Shown: one piece after another, positions 9,242 through 18,271 of the stretch
How the letters are laid out: every line of letters starts with the position of its first letter
How positions within the stretch are numbered: the first letter of the stretch is position 1
Source: Burkholderia ubonensis subsp. mesacidophila
Lineage (GTDB): Bacteria > Pseudomonadota > Gammaproteobacteria > Burkholderiales > Burkholderiaceae
Length of the DNA stretch: 64,000 nt
Reading direction: 5' to 3'
NCBI RefSeq assembly: GCF_002097715.1
Contig: NZ_CP020737.1
Location: forward strand, 2,232,001-2,296,000
The notes under the pieces: generated by a model
Databases searched by the model: none
Told to the model about the DNA's origin: nothing
Seen by the model: the letters and a program-made list of their open reading frames with translations, nothing else
Position numbers and translations under genes: made by a program

Positions 9242-10132
9242 TCACGCCTGCCGGCGCCCGTTTCCCGGCCTGACGATATCGATGAACGCGGCGAAGTCGG
9301 CGTCGGCAAGCCCCATCGCCGCGCCTAGCCGCAGCACCTGCTGGACGGTGGCCGACACCGGCATCACCGCGCCCGTGTCGCGCGCCGCGTCGGCAATCGT
9401 GTCGACGTCCTTCTGAAACGTGCCGAGCGCGCCGATCGGCGGATGGCCGCCCGAGGTCATGCGCGGCACGAACGTCTGCAGCAGCACCGAATCCGCCCAG
9501 CCGCCGGCCAGCGCTTGCGCGAGGCGCGCGGCGTCGATGCCGCTCGCCTGCGCGAGCCCGACCGCCTCGGCGATCGCGGTGACGGTCGCGGTGACGATCG
9601 CCTGGTTGCACAGCTTCGCGGTCTGGCCCGCGCCCGCGTCGCCCATGTGCGTGATGCGCGCGGCGTACGCGTCGATCAGCGGCCGCACCGCATCGAGATC
9701 CTCCGCGCAGCCGCCCGCCATCACCGCGAGCGTGCCGGCCTGCGCGCCGGGCACGCCGCCCGACACCGGCGCGTCGACCCAGCCGACGCCGAGCTCCGCC
9801 GCGCGCTTCGCATAATCGCGCGTCACGCCGGGCGGAATGCTCGAGTGATCGACGATGCGCCGCACACGGCGCGCCGCCGCGTCGCCGGACAGCAGCCCGT
9901 CCGGGCCGAACACGACATCGCCGACCGCGCGCGCATCCAGCACGCACAGCAGCACCGTTTCGACCTGCTCCGCCAGCGCGCGCGGCGTATCGACGACCTG
10001 CGCGCCGTCGGCCGCGAGCGCCTCCGATTTCGCGCGCGTGCGATTCCACACGCCGACGCGATGGCCCGCCGCCAGCAGATGCCGAATCATCGGCGCGCCC
10101 ATCAGTCCCGGTCCGCAAAATCCGACTTCCAC
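9242..10132 (-). CDS. 3-hydroxyisobutyrate dehydrogenase family NAD(P)-dependent oxidoreductase
   Basis: A 296-residue beta-hydroxyacid dehydrogenase. The N-terminal Rossmann fold opens with VGFCGPGLMGAPM; the substrate loop is DAPVSGGVPGAQAGTL; the catalytic lysine is in TAKLCNQ. The open frame extends far upstream without family similarity, so I place the start at a GTG at 10132, just before VEVGFCGPG and preceded by CGGAG. Members include 3-hydroxyisobutyrate, tartronate-semialdehyde and related reductases. Tartronate semialdehyde reductase would suit the neighbouring allantoin/glyoxylate pathway, but nothing in the sequence proves it. Confidence 0.8.
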   Translation of the reverse strand: MEVGFCGPGLMGAPMIRHLLAAGHRVGVWNRTRAKSEALAADGAQVVDTPRALAEQVETVLLCVLDARAVGDVVFGPDGLLSGDAAARRVRRIVDHSSIPPGVTRDYAKRAAELGVGWVDAPVSGGVPGAQAGTLAVMAGGCAEDLDAVRPLIDAYAARITHMGDAGAGQTAKLCNQAIVTATVTAIAEAVGLAQASGIDAARLAQALAGGWADSVLLQTFVPRMTSGGHPPIGALGTFQKDVDTIADAARDTGAVMPVSATVQQVLRLGAAMGLADADFAAFIDIVRPGNGRRQA

Positions 10133-10267
10133 GATACGCCTCGTCTCCGATATGGGTTGAACTTGCCGCCCATCATACCTATCACTCAAGAAGCCGGGCG
10201 CATTCCGCACGTGGCTGCGCTTGTGCGCTGCGCCCGCGGCGGAACCCGACACGACAGGGAGCGCATC

Positions 10268-10477
10268 ATGAGCGACCACACTTATAAGCTGATCGAACTG
10301 ACCGGCTCGTCGCGCGAATCGAGCGACGACGCGATCCGCAATGCCATCGCGAAAGCCGCGTCGACGCTGCATAACCTGCACTGGTTCCAGGTGACCGAAA
10401 CGCGCGGCCACATCGAAGGCAACCAGGTGATTCACTGGCAGGTGACGCTGAAAGTCGGCCTGCGCATCGACGACTGA
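10268..10477 (+). CDS. dodecin, flavin-storage protein
   Basis: At 69 residues it has the usual dodecin size. It begins HTYKLIELTGSS and contains DDAIRNAIAKAASTLHNLHWF, whose Trp stacks on flavin in known dodecins, followed by QVTETRG and the terminal beta strand QVTLKVGLRI. Dodecins form hollow 12-mers binding FMN or riboflavin. AGGGAG precedes the ATG by 7 bases. It is divergent from the dehydrogenase and monocistronic. Confidence 0.93.
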   Translation: MSDHTYKLIELTGSSRESSDDAIRNAIAKAASTLHNLHWFQVTETRGHIEGNQVIHWQVTLKVGLRIDD

Positions 10478-10684
10478 CGCGCGAGCGCCGCGTCACGCCT
10501 CATCCCGCCCCGGATGCGCGCCCCGCGCATCCGCGCGCCCTTCGTGCGCCCCGTGCCTGCCGCGATCGCTGCCGTGCCGGCGACCTCCTGCGGGTATCCA
10601 TCTCTTGACGCTCTTTTTCGTTCATATTAAAAACCATATACCCCCTTCCCCCTCGATCAGCCTGGGCATATAAACGGAGAAATC

Positions 10685-11614
10685 ATGAGTCAGCAACGCG
10701 AGGCGATCGACACGTACCTCTTGCGCGTCTTGCACACCCTGTTGATGGAGCGCAGCGTCACGCGCGCGGCCGTCAAACTGAACCAGTCGCAGCCGGCGAT
10801 CAGCGCCGCGCTGCGGCGCCTGCGCGACATCACCGGCGACCCGTTGCTCGTGCGCGGCAAGTCCGGCATGGTGCCGACCGAATACGGGCTGCGCCTGCTG
10901 GAGCCCGTGCAGAACGCGCTGCGCGAGATCGAGCGGATCAAGTTCCAGCAGCACAGCTTCGATCCGGCGACGTCGATCCGCTGCTACCGGATCGGCTGCC
11001 CCGACTACCTGAATGTGCTGTTCGTGCCGACCGTCGTCGAGCGCTTCCGTCTGGCCGCGCCGAACGCGACGCTCGAGTTCCACTCGCTGGGCCCCGCGTT
11101 CGACTACGAGCTCGCGCTCGAGGACGGCAAGCTCGACATCGTGGTCGGCAACTGGCCGGAACCGCCGGAGCAGCTGCACCTGTCGAACCTGTTCGTCGAC
11201 GAGATCGTCTGCCTGATGAGCAACACGCATCCGTTCGCGAAGCGCGGCGGCCTCACGCTCGACCAGTACCTGAACGCACCGCACCTCGCGCCGACGCCCT
11301 ACTCGGTCGGCCAGCGCGGCGCGATCGACGTGCACCTCGCGCGCGAGCGGCTCAAGCGCCACGTGGTCGTCACGCTGCCGTACTTCAACCTCGCGCCGTA
11401 CGTGCTCGTGAAGTCCGACCTGATCTTCACGACGACGCGCCTGTTCGCCGACCACTACGCGAAGTTCCTGCCGCTGTCGGTCGTGCCGGCGCCGCTCGAC
11501 TTCCCGCCGATGCAGTACTACCAGCTCTGGCACGAACGCTGCCATTACTCCGACGAAGTGCGCTGGCTGCGCAGCCTCGTCGCCGAGGCCACCCGCACGC
11601 TGATCGAGGCGTAA
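10685..11614 (+). CDS. LysR-type transcriptional regulator
   Basis: The 309 residues are full length for the family. The N-terminal winged helix-turn-helix spans about residues 10-68 (SVTRAAVKLNQSQPAIS, ALRRLRDITGDPLLVRG). A periplasmic-binding-like effector domain fills the rest. GGAG lies 7 bases before the ATG. It converges on an 8-oxoguanine-deaminase-like gene and lies near urate genes, so purine-catabolic control is likely by context. It resembles the subgroup with a PxxTEYGLRLLEPV stretch after the HTH (NodD/PcpR-like). Confidence 0.85.
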   Translation: MSQQREAIDTYLLRVLHTLLMERSVTRAAVKLNQSQPAISAALRRLRDITGDPLLVRGKSGMVPTEYGLRLLEPVQNALREIERIKFQQHSFDPATSIRCYRIGCPDYLNVLFVPTVVERFRLAAPNATLEFHSLGPAFDYELALEDGKLDIVVGNWPEPPEQLHLSNLFVDEIVCLMSNTHPFAKRGGLTLDQYLNAPHLAPTPYSVGQRGAIDVHLARERLKRHVVVTLPYFNLAPYVLVKSDLIFTTTRLFADHYAKFLPLSVVPAPLDFPPMQYYQLWHERCHYSDEVRWLRSLVAEATRTLIEA

Positions 11615-11625
11615 CGGCGCGCTTT

Positions 11626-11670
11626 GCCTGCCGCCGCCGCGCGCCATGGCGGCGCGTGGCGGAGGCAGGC
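11626..11670. terminator. hairpin between convergent lysR and amidohydrolase genes
   Basis: A long imperfect inverted repeat: outer arms GCCTGCC (11626-11632) and GGCAGGC (11664-11670) enclose a GC-rich inner stem. There is no long T-run. It is probably a bidirectional terminator. Confidence 0.5.
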
Positions 11671-11675
11671 GCGGG

Positions 11676-13094
11676 TCAGCGCGACGCGTCGACCAGCGCC
11701 TGCGCAAGCGCGTTGTGGCGCGCGATGACGGGCGGCAGGTCGAGCGTCGCCAGGCGTCCTTCGCGCACGACGACCTTGCCGTTCACGACCGTGTACGCCG
11801 TCTGCGACGGCGCGCAGAACACCAGCGCCGCGACCGGATCGTGCAGCGCCCCGGCAAACAGCGGCTGGCGCAGGTCGAACGCGGCGAAGTCGGCCGCCAT
11901 GCCGGGCTTCAATGCGCCGATGTCGTCGCGGTTCAGCACCTGCGCGCCGCCCAGCGTCGCGATTTCGAGCGCCTCGCGCGCGGTCATCGCATCCGGCCCG
12001 AAGCCGACCCGCTGCAGCAGCAGCGCCTGGCGCACTTCCGCGACCATCTGTGCACCGTCGTTGGACGCCGAACCGTCGACCCCGAGCCCGACCGGCACGC
12101 CCGCGAGCCGCATCTTCTTCACCGGCGCGATGCCCGACGCGAGCCGCATGTTCGAGCACGGGCAGTGCGCGACGCCCGTGCCGGTGCGCGCGAACAGGCC
12201 GATGCCGGCGTCGTCGAGCTGCACGCAGTGCGCATGCCAAACGTCGTGCCCGACCCAGCCGAGATCCTCTGCATATTCGGCGGGCGTCATCCCGAACTTC
12301 TCGCGGCTGTACGCGATGTCGTTGACGTTTTCCGCGAGGTGCGTGTGCAGCGACACGCCGTGCTCACGCGCGAGCACGGCGGCGTCACGCATCAGTTCGC
12401 GGCTCACCGAGAACGGCGAGCACGGCGCGACGACCACGCGCAGCATCGCGTAGCGCGCTGCGTCGTGGTAGGTCTCGATCAGCCGCTGCGCGTCGCGCAG
12501 GATGTCCGGCTCGCGCTCGACGACCGAATCGGGCGGCAGGCCGCCGTCGCGCTGGCCGACGCTCATCGCGCCGCGGCTTGCGTGAAAGCGCATGCCGATC
12601 CGCTGCGCGGCCGCGATGCTGTCGTCGAGCCGGCTGCCGTTCGGGTAGATGTACAGATGATCGCTCGACGTCGTGCAGCCGGACTGCAGCAGCTCGGCCA
12701 TCGCGGTCAGCGTCGACACCTCGATCATCTCGGGCGTCAGGTGCGCCCAGATCCGGTACAGGTTCGTGAGCCAGCCGAACAGCTCGGCGTTCTGCGCGGC
12801 CGGAATCGCGCGCGTCAGGCTCTGGTACATGTGGTGGTGCGTGTTCACGAGCCCCGGGATCACGAGGTGCCCGCGCAGGTCGAGCACCTCGTCGGCCGTG
12901 TCGGGCAGCTCGGCGCTCGGGCCGACCGCGACGATCCGGTTGTCTTCGATGTAGAGCCCCGCGTCGCGCAGCTCGCGGCGCGTATCGTCCATGGTCACCA
13001 GCACGTCGGCGTGCTTGACCAGCAAGGTCTTCGGGCGGGATGGGGAATCGTGCGGCGCGCGGGCGGGCGCGCCGGAGTGCTGCTCGAGGTTCAT
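11676..13094 (-). CDS. 8-oxoguanine deaminase-like amidohydrolase
   Basis: Metal-dependent deaminase of the AtzB/TrzN/guanine-deaminase group, 472 residues. Metal and catalytic sites are visible in order: NTHHHMYQSLTR, HTHLAEN, HAHCVQLDD and GVDGSASND. A composite beta domain at both ends includes the ADFAAFDL segment near the C-terminus. The ATG at 13094 has CGGAGA upstream; an in-frame start 16 codons earlier has no support. By context (uraH and puuD divergent, allantoin genes beyond) it deaminates an oxidised purine. Hydroxyatrazine-type hydrolases share the fold, so the substrate is inferred. Confidence 0.8.
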   Translation of the reverse strand: MNLEQHSGAPARAPHDSPSRPKTLLVKHADVLVTMDDTRRELRDAGLYIEDNRIVAVGPSAELPDTADEVLDLRGHLVIPGLVNTHHHMYQSLTRAIPAAQNAELFGWLTNLYRIWAHLTPEMIEVSTLTAMAELLQSGCTTSSDHLYIYPNGSRLDDSIAAAQRIGMRFHASRGAMSVGQRDGGLPPDSVVEREPDILRDAQRLIETYHDAARYAMLRVVVAPCSPFSVSRELMRDAAVLAREHGVSLHTHLAENVNDIAYSREKFGMTPAEYAEDLGWVGHDVWHAHCVQLDDAGIGLFARTGTGVAHCPCSNMRLASGIAPVKKMRLAGVPVGLGVDGSASNDGAQMVAEVRQALLLQRVGFGPDAMTAREALEIATLGGAQVLNRDDIGALKPGMAADFAAFDLRQPLFAGALHDPVAALVFCAPSQTAYTVVNGKVVVREGRLATLDLPPVIARHNALAQALVDASR

Positions 13095-13620
13095 GCGTTC
13101 TCCGCGTCGGTCTGCCCCAGGGCGGTGCCTGTGGGCGGTCACAAAGCCGTTCGAACGCTGATTCGCGGCACGCCCGGTGCCCGCGTCCGTTCGAACGCCA
13201 TGGCCCGGTTACCCGGCGTGCTCGCCGTCTTCGGGGTACGCGTCGGCCGGAGCCGACGCGCACGGCGGGAGGATCGCGCAAGCGCGTGCGGCACACAATG
13301 CGCGACCCCGAATACCCAGGTTCACGGTTCCGATATGGTACGCGCGCAGCCAGTGCGCGGCGGCGTCCGGCCGCGCGCGGAACGGTGCTGAAACAGCGTT
13401 GGAACGGCGTTTTTCGCGCCGTCGACAGCGGCTCATGCGTAGCGCATTATCTTTGCTATCGCTCGCGGTTTTGCATGGTGAACCTTCTTAAAATGCCTGC
13501 ACGGCGCTCGCTTCAACTTCGCCGACGGGTATGTAGCCACGTGACGTGGAGCCTCGATCCGCCGCACAGTCATTGGATCGGGCCGCCGCCGAACCTCGCA
13601 TTCACACAAGGACACTACGA
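13095..13620. promoter_or_regulatory. divergent control region of the deaminase and uraH-puuD
   Basis: These 526 bases hold no gene I can support; the open frames here are GC-driven shadows. The region must hold both promoters. An A/T-rich patch with TTGCAT (13471) and TAAAAT (13489) lies at a promoter-like place for uraH, but the spacing is too short to call a sigma-70 site. No clear LysR (T-N11-A) box was singled out. Confidence 0.35.
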
Positions 13621-13974
13621 ATGGGAAAGCTCACTACCCACGTACTCGATACGGCGCACGGTCGTCCCGGCGCCGCGCTCAAGGTGGACCTCTACGCGCT
13701 GGACGGCGAATCGCGCCGCGCAATCAAGACCGTGCTGACCAATAGCGACGGCCGCTGCGACGCGCCGCTGCTCGAAGGCGCCGCGCTCGCCGCCGGCGAA
13801 TACGAGCTGGTGTTCCATGCCGGCGACTACTTCGCGTCGATCGGCGTGCAGGTCCCCGAACCCCGTTTCGTCGATCGCGTCGTGCTGCGCTTCGGCATCG
13901 CCGACCCGGGCGCGCACTATCACGTGCCGCTGCTCGTGTCGCCGTGGTCGTACAGCACCTATCGCGGCAGCTGA
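13621..13974 (+). CDS. uraH: 5-hydroxyisourate hydrolase (transthyretin-like)
   Basis: Hydrolyses 5-hydroxyisourate, the product of urate oxidation, to OHCU. The 117 residues have the family hallmarks: N-terminal LTTHVLDTAHGRPG, a central RCDAPLL, and the C-terminal HYHVPLLVSPWSYSTYRGS, whose YRGS tail is the defining active-site signature. AAGGA lies 8 bases before the ATG. puuD follows 52 bases downstream, giving a urate-to-OHCU unit, with OHCU decarboxylase in the convergent cluster. Confidence 0.96.
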   Translation: MGKLTTHVLDTAHGRPGAALKVDLYALDGESRRAIKTVLTNSDGRCDAPLLEGAALAAGEYELVFHAGDYFASIGVQVPEPRFVDRVVLRFGIADPGAHYHVPLLVSPWSYSTYRGS

Positions 13975-14026
13975 CACCGTATCGGCCGCCCGCAACAAGA
14001 CAACGATCTGAGTCTGGAGGAGTTTC

Positions 14027-15220
14027 ATGGAAGGCTTCATCACCGACTGGCTGAACCTCGCGCTGCGATGGCTGCACGTCATCGTCGCCATTGCGTGGAT
14101 CGGCGAGTCCTTCTATTTCGTCGCGCTCGACAACAGCCTGAAACCGCCGACCGACCCGAACCAGCGCAAGCGCGGTGTGTTCGGCGAGCTGTGGCACGTC
14201 CACGGCGGTGGTTTCTACAACATGCAGAAGTACACGGTCGCCCCGCCGGAAATGCCGGATGACCTGCATTGGTCCAAGTGGCCGTCGTACACGACCTGGC
14301 TGTCGGGCTTCTCGCTGTTCTTCGTGCTGTACCTGCTCGCGCCGAACACGTACCTGATCGACAAGAGCGTGCTCGACATGGGCCCGGTGGTCGCCGTCGC
14401 GTCCGCGCTCGGCTTCCTGATGGCCGGCTGGATCGTCTACGACTCGCTGTGCCGCATCCTCGGCACCAACGACCGCGTGCTCGGCATCTGCGTCGGCATC
14501 TATGTCGTCGCCGCCGCGTACCTCGCGTGCCACATCTTCGCAGGCCGTGCCGCGTACCTGATCGTCGGCGCGATGCTCGCGACGATCATGTCGGCGAACG
14601 TGTTCTTCGTGATCATCCCCGGCCAGCGCAAGATGGTCGACAAGATGCTCAAGGGCGAGGAGCCGAACCCGATCTACGGCAAGCGCGGCAAGCAGCGCTC
14701 GGTGCACAACACGTACTTCACGCTGCCCGTCGTGTTCGCGATGCTGTCGAACCACTATGCGATGACGTACACGAACAAGTTCAACTGGGTCGTGCTCGTG
14801 CTGATCATGCTGGCCGGCGCGCTGATCCGCCAGTTCTTCGTGATGCGTCACCGCGGCAAGCAGCTGTGGTACCTGCCGATCGGCGGCGTCGCGCTGCTGG
14901 CAGGCGCGCTGGTATGGACGACGCCGAAGCCGGTCGCGCCGGAAGCGCAGGCCGCGAACGCGCCGAAGGTCGTGATCAACGACATCATGCCGATCCTGCA
15001 GCAGCGCTGCGTCGAGTGCCACTCGGCCAAGCCGACGCTGATGGGCAGCGCGCCCGCCGGCGTGATGTTCGACACGCCGGACGAAGTGTCGAAGAACGCG
15101 CAGCGGATCTACGAGCAGGCCGTGCGACTGAAGGCGATGCCGATCGGCAACGTCACGCACATGACAGACGACGAGCGCACCAAGCTCGCCGCCTGGTTCG
15201 AGGGTGGCGCGAACAAGTAA
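14027..15220 (+). CDS. puuD: membrane urate hydroxylase with C-terminal cytochrome c domain
   Basis: Oxidises urate to 5-hydroxyisourate at the inner membrane in place of soluble uricase. Of 397 residues, the first 300 form about eight membrane helices with conserved histidines (for example LWHVHGGGFY, TYFTLPVVFAMLSNHY). A linker is followed by a cytochrome c domain with one haem motif CVECH near residue 330. The fused haem domain, as in described PuuD proteins, implies electrons pass to a respiratory acceptor rather than forming peroxide. GGAGG precedes the start. It is the second gene of the uraH-puuD unit, closed by a strong terminator. Confidence 0.93.
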   Translation: MEGFITDWLNLALRWLHVIVAIAWIGESFYFVALDNSLKPPTDPNQRKRGVFGELWHVHGGGFYNMQKYTVAPPEMPDDLHWSKWPSYTTWLSGFSLFFVLYLLAPNTYLIDKSVLDMGPVVAVASALGFLMAGWIVYDSLCRILGTNDRVLGICVGIYVVAAAYLACHIFAGRAAYLIVGAMLATIMSANVFFVIIPGQRKMVDKMLKGEEPNPIYGKRGKQRSVHNTYFTLPVVFAMLSNHYAMTYTNKFNWVVLVLIMLAGALIRQFFVMRHRGKQLWYLPIGGVALLAGALVWTTPKPVAPEAQAANAPKVVINDIMPILQQRCVECHSAKPTLMGSAPAGVMFDTPDEVSKNAQRIYEQAVRLKAMPIGNVTHMTDDERTKLAAWFEGGANK

Positions 15221-15260
15221 GCCGCCGTGCGCCGCTTGCCGGCGCAATCCTCTCCGTTCG

Positions 15261-15289
15261 CGGGCCCGGTGACGGGCCCGTTTTTTTTT
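15261..15289 (+). terminator. rho-independent terminator of uraH-puuD
   Basis: A stem CGGGCCC / GGGCCCG with a 6-base loop is followed by nine T, 41 bases after the puuD stop. Confidence 0.9.
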
Positions 15290-15314
15290 GCGTGTCCCGG
15301 ATGCCCTTCGCGCT

Positions 15315-15725
15315 TCAGCCGCGCATCGCGTCGCGCTGGAGCGCGACGAGCGCATCGAGCGCGCGCGGGCCGTCGTCGAACGGCACGAAGATGTGATCGT
15401 GGTAGGCGGCCGCCATCACGTTGCAGCTGATGCCGGCCGCGCCGAGTGCCCGCGCGAACGCCGCCGTGAGACCGACGGCCGCAAGGTCGGAATGCACGGT
15501 CAGCGTGATCCAGGCAGCACGGAACAGCACGGGCCAGCCGCGACGCGCGGCCGTTTCCTCGCTGACGACGACAGTCAATCCCTCCGCTTCACGGAACGTC
15601 GCAATCGTTTCGGATGACGATACGTCTACGTCATGCGACAGCGATACGAATGCGTAAGCGCCCGGATGCAGTTCGGGCTGCATCGTGCGCAGCAGGATCG
15701 CGAGGTCGGTTTCGGGTCGGCTCAT
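15315..15725 (-). CDS. ACT-domain protein (DUF2241-like)
   Basis: A 136-residue small ligand-binding protein. Two ACT-like beta-alpha-beta halves are visible: ELHPGAYAFVSL near the start, then AAWITLTVHSDLAAVGLTAAFARALGAAGISCNVMAA and DHIFVP. The ATG at 15725 begins MSRPETDLAILL, typical of the family; the longer open frame upstream belongs to other sequence. It likely binds an amino acid or similar ligand. No partner enzyme is adjacent. Confidence 0.8.
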   Translation of the reverse strand: MSRPETDLAILLRTMQPELHPGAYAFVSLSHDVDVSSSETIATFREAEGLTVVVSEETAARRGWPVLFRAAWITLTVHSDLAAVGLTAAFARALGAAGISCNVMAAAYHDHIFVPFDDGPRALDALVALQRDAMRG

Positions 15726-15785
15726 TGGACAATGATGCGTCCGGATCGGACGCCGTACGGTGGCGATGCGGGCACGATAGCACGC

Positions 15786-16089
15786 GCGACGACGTACTGG
15801 GGCGCTACGTCGTGGCGGTCGATGACGGCAACGCGTACGTCGGAGCCGGTCTCGGCATTCCGTGGCTGCCGGACTACGTGGCCGCCGCGCCTCGGACTCG
15901 CGGCGAACTGTGGTGCCGCTGTTCGAGCACTGGCAACTCGATCCGATGCCGATGTACGTGGCCTTTCCGCCGAACCGGCACGTCAGCGCGAAGCTGCGCG
16001 TGTTCATCGACTGGATCGCCGAGCTGATGGCGCTGCATGCGCCGGTCGCGAACCCGCGTCGCAAAGCGACGACGCTCGCGCAGACATGA
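15786..16089 (+). pseudogene. degraded C-terminal fragment of a LysR regulator
   Basis: Only the last ~100 residues of a LysR effector domain remain. One frame encodes GRYVVAVDDGNAYVGAGLGI followed by PWLPDYVAAAPRTRGEL; a different frame continues VPLFEHWQLDPMPMYVAFPP and ends RVFIDWIAELMA. The switch is at about 15909-15912, where an apparent 2-base TG duplication breaks the frame between GEL and VPLFEHW. No start, no DNA-binding domain and no ribosome site are present. This is consistent with a decayed local regulator of the purine cluster. Confidence 0.75.
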
Positions 16090-16110
16090 ATCGGCCGCCT
16101 CGGCGAACAC

Positions 16111-16138
16111 AAAAAACCCGCGCGATATGCGCGGGTTT
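16111..16138 (-). terminator. terminator of the leftward allantoin operon
   Basis: A perfect 10-bp stem AAACCCGCGC / GCGCGGGTTT with a 5-base loop is followed, reading leftwards, by extra T residues. It lies 28 bases past the allA stop and may also stop rightward transcription from the pseudogene. Confidence 0.85.
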
Positions 16139-16166
16139 CGGTAGATCCGTGAGCCGCGTCGCCGAC

Positions 16167-16679
16167 TCAGTCCGTCATCGCGTGCAGCGCCTCCTCGGTC
16201 AGCCACAGCGATTCCTGCAGGTCCTGCTCGTTGAGGTTCATCCCGTCCCCGCCGCGATCGACGACGATGAAGTCGCTGACGTCGCCGAGCGCGATCAGCG
16301 GGTGATGCCACACGCCCTTCGCATAGTTGACGCCCTGCCAGCCGCTCGTCACGAACGCGCGAATCTGCGCCGGGTCGAGCTCGCCCGTGGGCGCGACGAC
16401 GACGAGATACGGCTTGTCGTTCAGCGGCACGAACGCCTGGCTGCCGAGCGGATGCCGCTCGAGCATCTTCACCTCGAACGGCAGCGTGCGCGGCTGGCCG
16501 CGAAACAGGTTGACGAGCGTGCGGCCGCCTTCGTCCTCGACATCGACCTTCGCGAGATCGTGAAAGCGGATCGTCGTGCCGAGGTTGATCGGGATCTGCT
16601 TTGCGCCTTCCGTCTCGATCACGTCGCCGAACGGCGCGAACGCTTCCCTGGTCAGCGGTTCGATGACGAGCGTCTTCAT
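16167..16679 (-). CDS. allA: ureidoglycolate lyase
   Basis: Splits ureidoglycolate to glyoxylate and urea, the last step of this cluster. The 170 residues form a cupin-like fold; recognisable motifs are the opening [28 protein letters not shown] and [11 protein letters not shown]. The ATG overlaps the stop of alc by 4 bases (ATGA), showing translational coupling. It is the final gene of the leftward operon. Confidence 0.94.
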   Translation of the reverse strand: MKTLVIEPLTREAFAPFGDVIETEGAKQIPINLGTTIRFHDLAKVDVEDEGGRTLVNLFRGQPRTLPFEVKMLERHPLGSQAFVPLNDKPYLVVVAPTGELDPAQIRAFVTSGWQGVNYAKGVWHHPLIALGDVSDFIVVDRGGDGMNLNEQDLQESLWLTEEALHAMTD

Positions 16680-17689
16680 TTGTCGAGCGTCCCGAAGAGG
16701 CGCAGGCGCGACACGCCGCCGTCCGGAATGATGTTCAGGCGCACGTGCGTGACGGGCCCGAGCGACGCGACCTCGTGCTCGAAATAATGCTGCTTGTCCA
16801 TCTGCAGCTTCTGCTCGCCGAGCAGCGCCGGCCAGAACATCGACTGCGTGATCAGCGAGCTGTCGGTGCCGCCCGTCACGTACGCGGCCTGGATCGAGCA
16901 GCGGTCCGGATAGTTGCCCTTGAAGAACGCGGTGTCGACTTCGATCTTGCGGATCACGCCCGGCTGCGCGAGCGCGATGATCGCCCAGTCGTTGCCCGGC
17001 TCGCGGCGGCGGCGGGTTTCCCAGCCGTCGCCCATGTTCACGCCGCGGCCCGGCAGCAGCAGGTTCGATGCGAGGCCGAAGTGCTGGTTGTTCGCGGCGA
17101 CCACGTAGCCGCCGTTTTCCGTCGCCGCGAGATCGAACAGCTCGGTCGCGCTCGCGCCGGCCCAGTCGAGCTGCGGCTGGCCGTACACGCGCAGGCGCGC
17201 GATGCCGCCGTCCGGGTAGATGTTCACGCGCAGGTGCGTGAACGCGCGCGCGTCGCTCGCCTCGACGTAGTGGTGGCTGTTGCCCTGCAGCGTCGTCGAC
17301 GGCACGATCTCGACCCACTCGGTCGCCTGCGTCGGCGCGCCGTCGGCCACGTGCGCGGCCTCGATCGACGCGGCCGGAGGGAAGTTGCCGGTGAAGTGGC
17401 TCGTGTCGATGTCGAAGCCCTTGATCACACCCGGGCGCGCGAGCTTGACGATGCACCAGTCGTAGCCGGTCGTGCGCTTGCGGCGCGTTTCCCAGCCGTC
17501 CATCCACTTGCCGTGGTCGTCGTACTTGCCGGGGATGAACACCGCCGGCTCGGGGTTCAGCATGCGCTCCTTCGGCGCGAAGAAATCGTCGCTGGCCTCG
17601 AGCGCCTGCGCACCGAGACGCGGGTCGGCGAGATTCACGTAGCGGCGCGTGAAGTCAGGTGCGTTGGGGTCGAGAAGCGGGATTGCCAT
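16676..17689 (-). CDS. alc: allantoicase
   Basis: Hydrolyses allantoate to ureidoglycolate and urea. The 337 residues consist of two similar allantoicase (jelly-roll) repeats. The duplication is plain in [17 protein letters not shown] versus [17 protein letters not shown], each followed by an RPGVI/QPGVI and VDTAFF/IDTSHF segment. Repeat one spans about residues 15-170, repeat two about 185-337. Overlap with allA and close spacing to uraD (60 bases) place it in one operon. No allantoinase of the AllB type is next door; puuE probably fills that step. Confidence 0.95.
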   Translation of the reverse strand: MAIPLLDPNAPDFTRRYVNLADPRLGAQALEASDDFFAPKERMLNPEPAVFIPGKYDDHGKWMDGWETRRKRTTGYDWCIVKLARPGVIKGFDIDTSHFTGNFPPAASIEAAHVADGAPTQATEWVEIVPSTTLQGNSHHYVEASDARAFTHLRVNIYPDGGIARLRVYGQPQLDWAGASATELFDLAATENGGYVVAANNQHFGLASNLLLPGRGVNMGDGWETRRRREPGNDWAIIALAQPGVIRKIEVDTAFFKGNYPDRCSIQAAYVTGGTDSSLITQSMFWPALLGEQKLQMDKQHYFEHEVASLGPVTHVRLNIIPDGGVSRLRLFGTLDK

Positions 17690-17749
17690 GGTGTGTCCTT
17701 GTCAGTATTGCGAAGCGGCCGCTGCGATGCAGCCGGCCATATTGTGGTG

Positions 17750-18271
17750 TCACGCGTCGATCAGGTCGTCGAGCCGGAAGCGCGCAATCCGGTAGATCTG
17801 GTCGAGGCTCGCGCGCAGCTCTTCGGTGCGCGAATGATTCACGCGCGACTCGAAGTTCGCGATGATCCCGTGCCGATCGTAGCCACGCACCGCGAGGATG
17901 AACGGGAAGCCGAACTTCTCGCGATAGGTGCGGTTCAGCGTCTGCAGCCTGTCGAATTCTTCCTGCGTGCACTGGCTGAGGCCCGCGCCGCTCTGCTCGC
18001 GCGTCGATTCGACGGTCAGCTCGCCGCGCACCGCGGCCTTGCCCGCGAGCTCCGGGTGCGCGTTGATCAGCGCGAGCTGGCGCACTTCGCCTGCCGACTC
18101 CACCGCGCCCGACATCGTCTCGTGCAGCGCGTCGATGCTCGCGTACGGCCGCGCGCCCGCGGCCGCCTCGGCGACCCACGGCGAATGTTCGAAGATCCCG
18201 GACAGCGCCGCGACGAATGCGCCCGGCGCCATCGTGTTCAGTTGCTCCAACGTGTAACGCATCGCCTTCAT
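17750..18271 (-). CDS. uraD: OHCU decarboxylase
   Basis: Converts 2-oxo-4-hydroxy-4-carboxy-5-ureidoimidazoline to (S)-allantoin. The 173 residues contain the catalytic histidine region (ALHETM) and the conserved stretches LALINAHPELAGKAA and FGFPFILAVRG. The start overlaps the puuE stop by 4 bases, so the two are translationally coupled. UraH and PuuD supply its substrate from the divergent side of the cluster. Confidence 0.95.
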   Translation of the reverse strand: MKAMRYTLEQLNTMAPGAFVAALSGIFEHSPWVAEAAAGARPYASIDALHETMSGAVESAGEVRQLALINAHPELAGKAAVRGELTVESTREQSGAGLSQCTQEEFDRLQTLNRTYREKFGFPFILAVRGYDRHGIIANFESRVNHSRTEELRASLDQIYRIARFRLDDLIDA

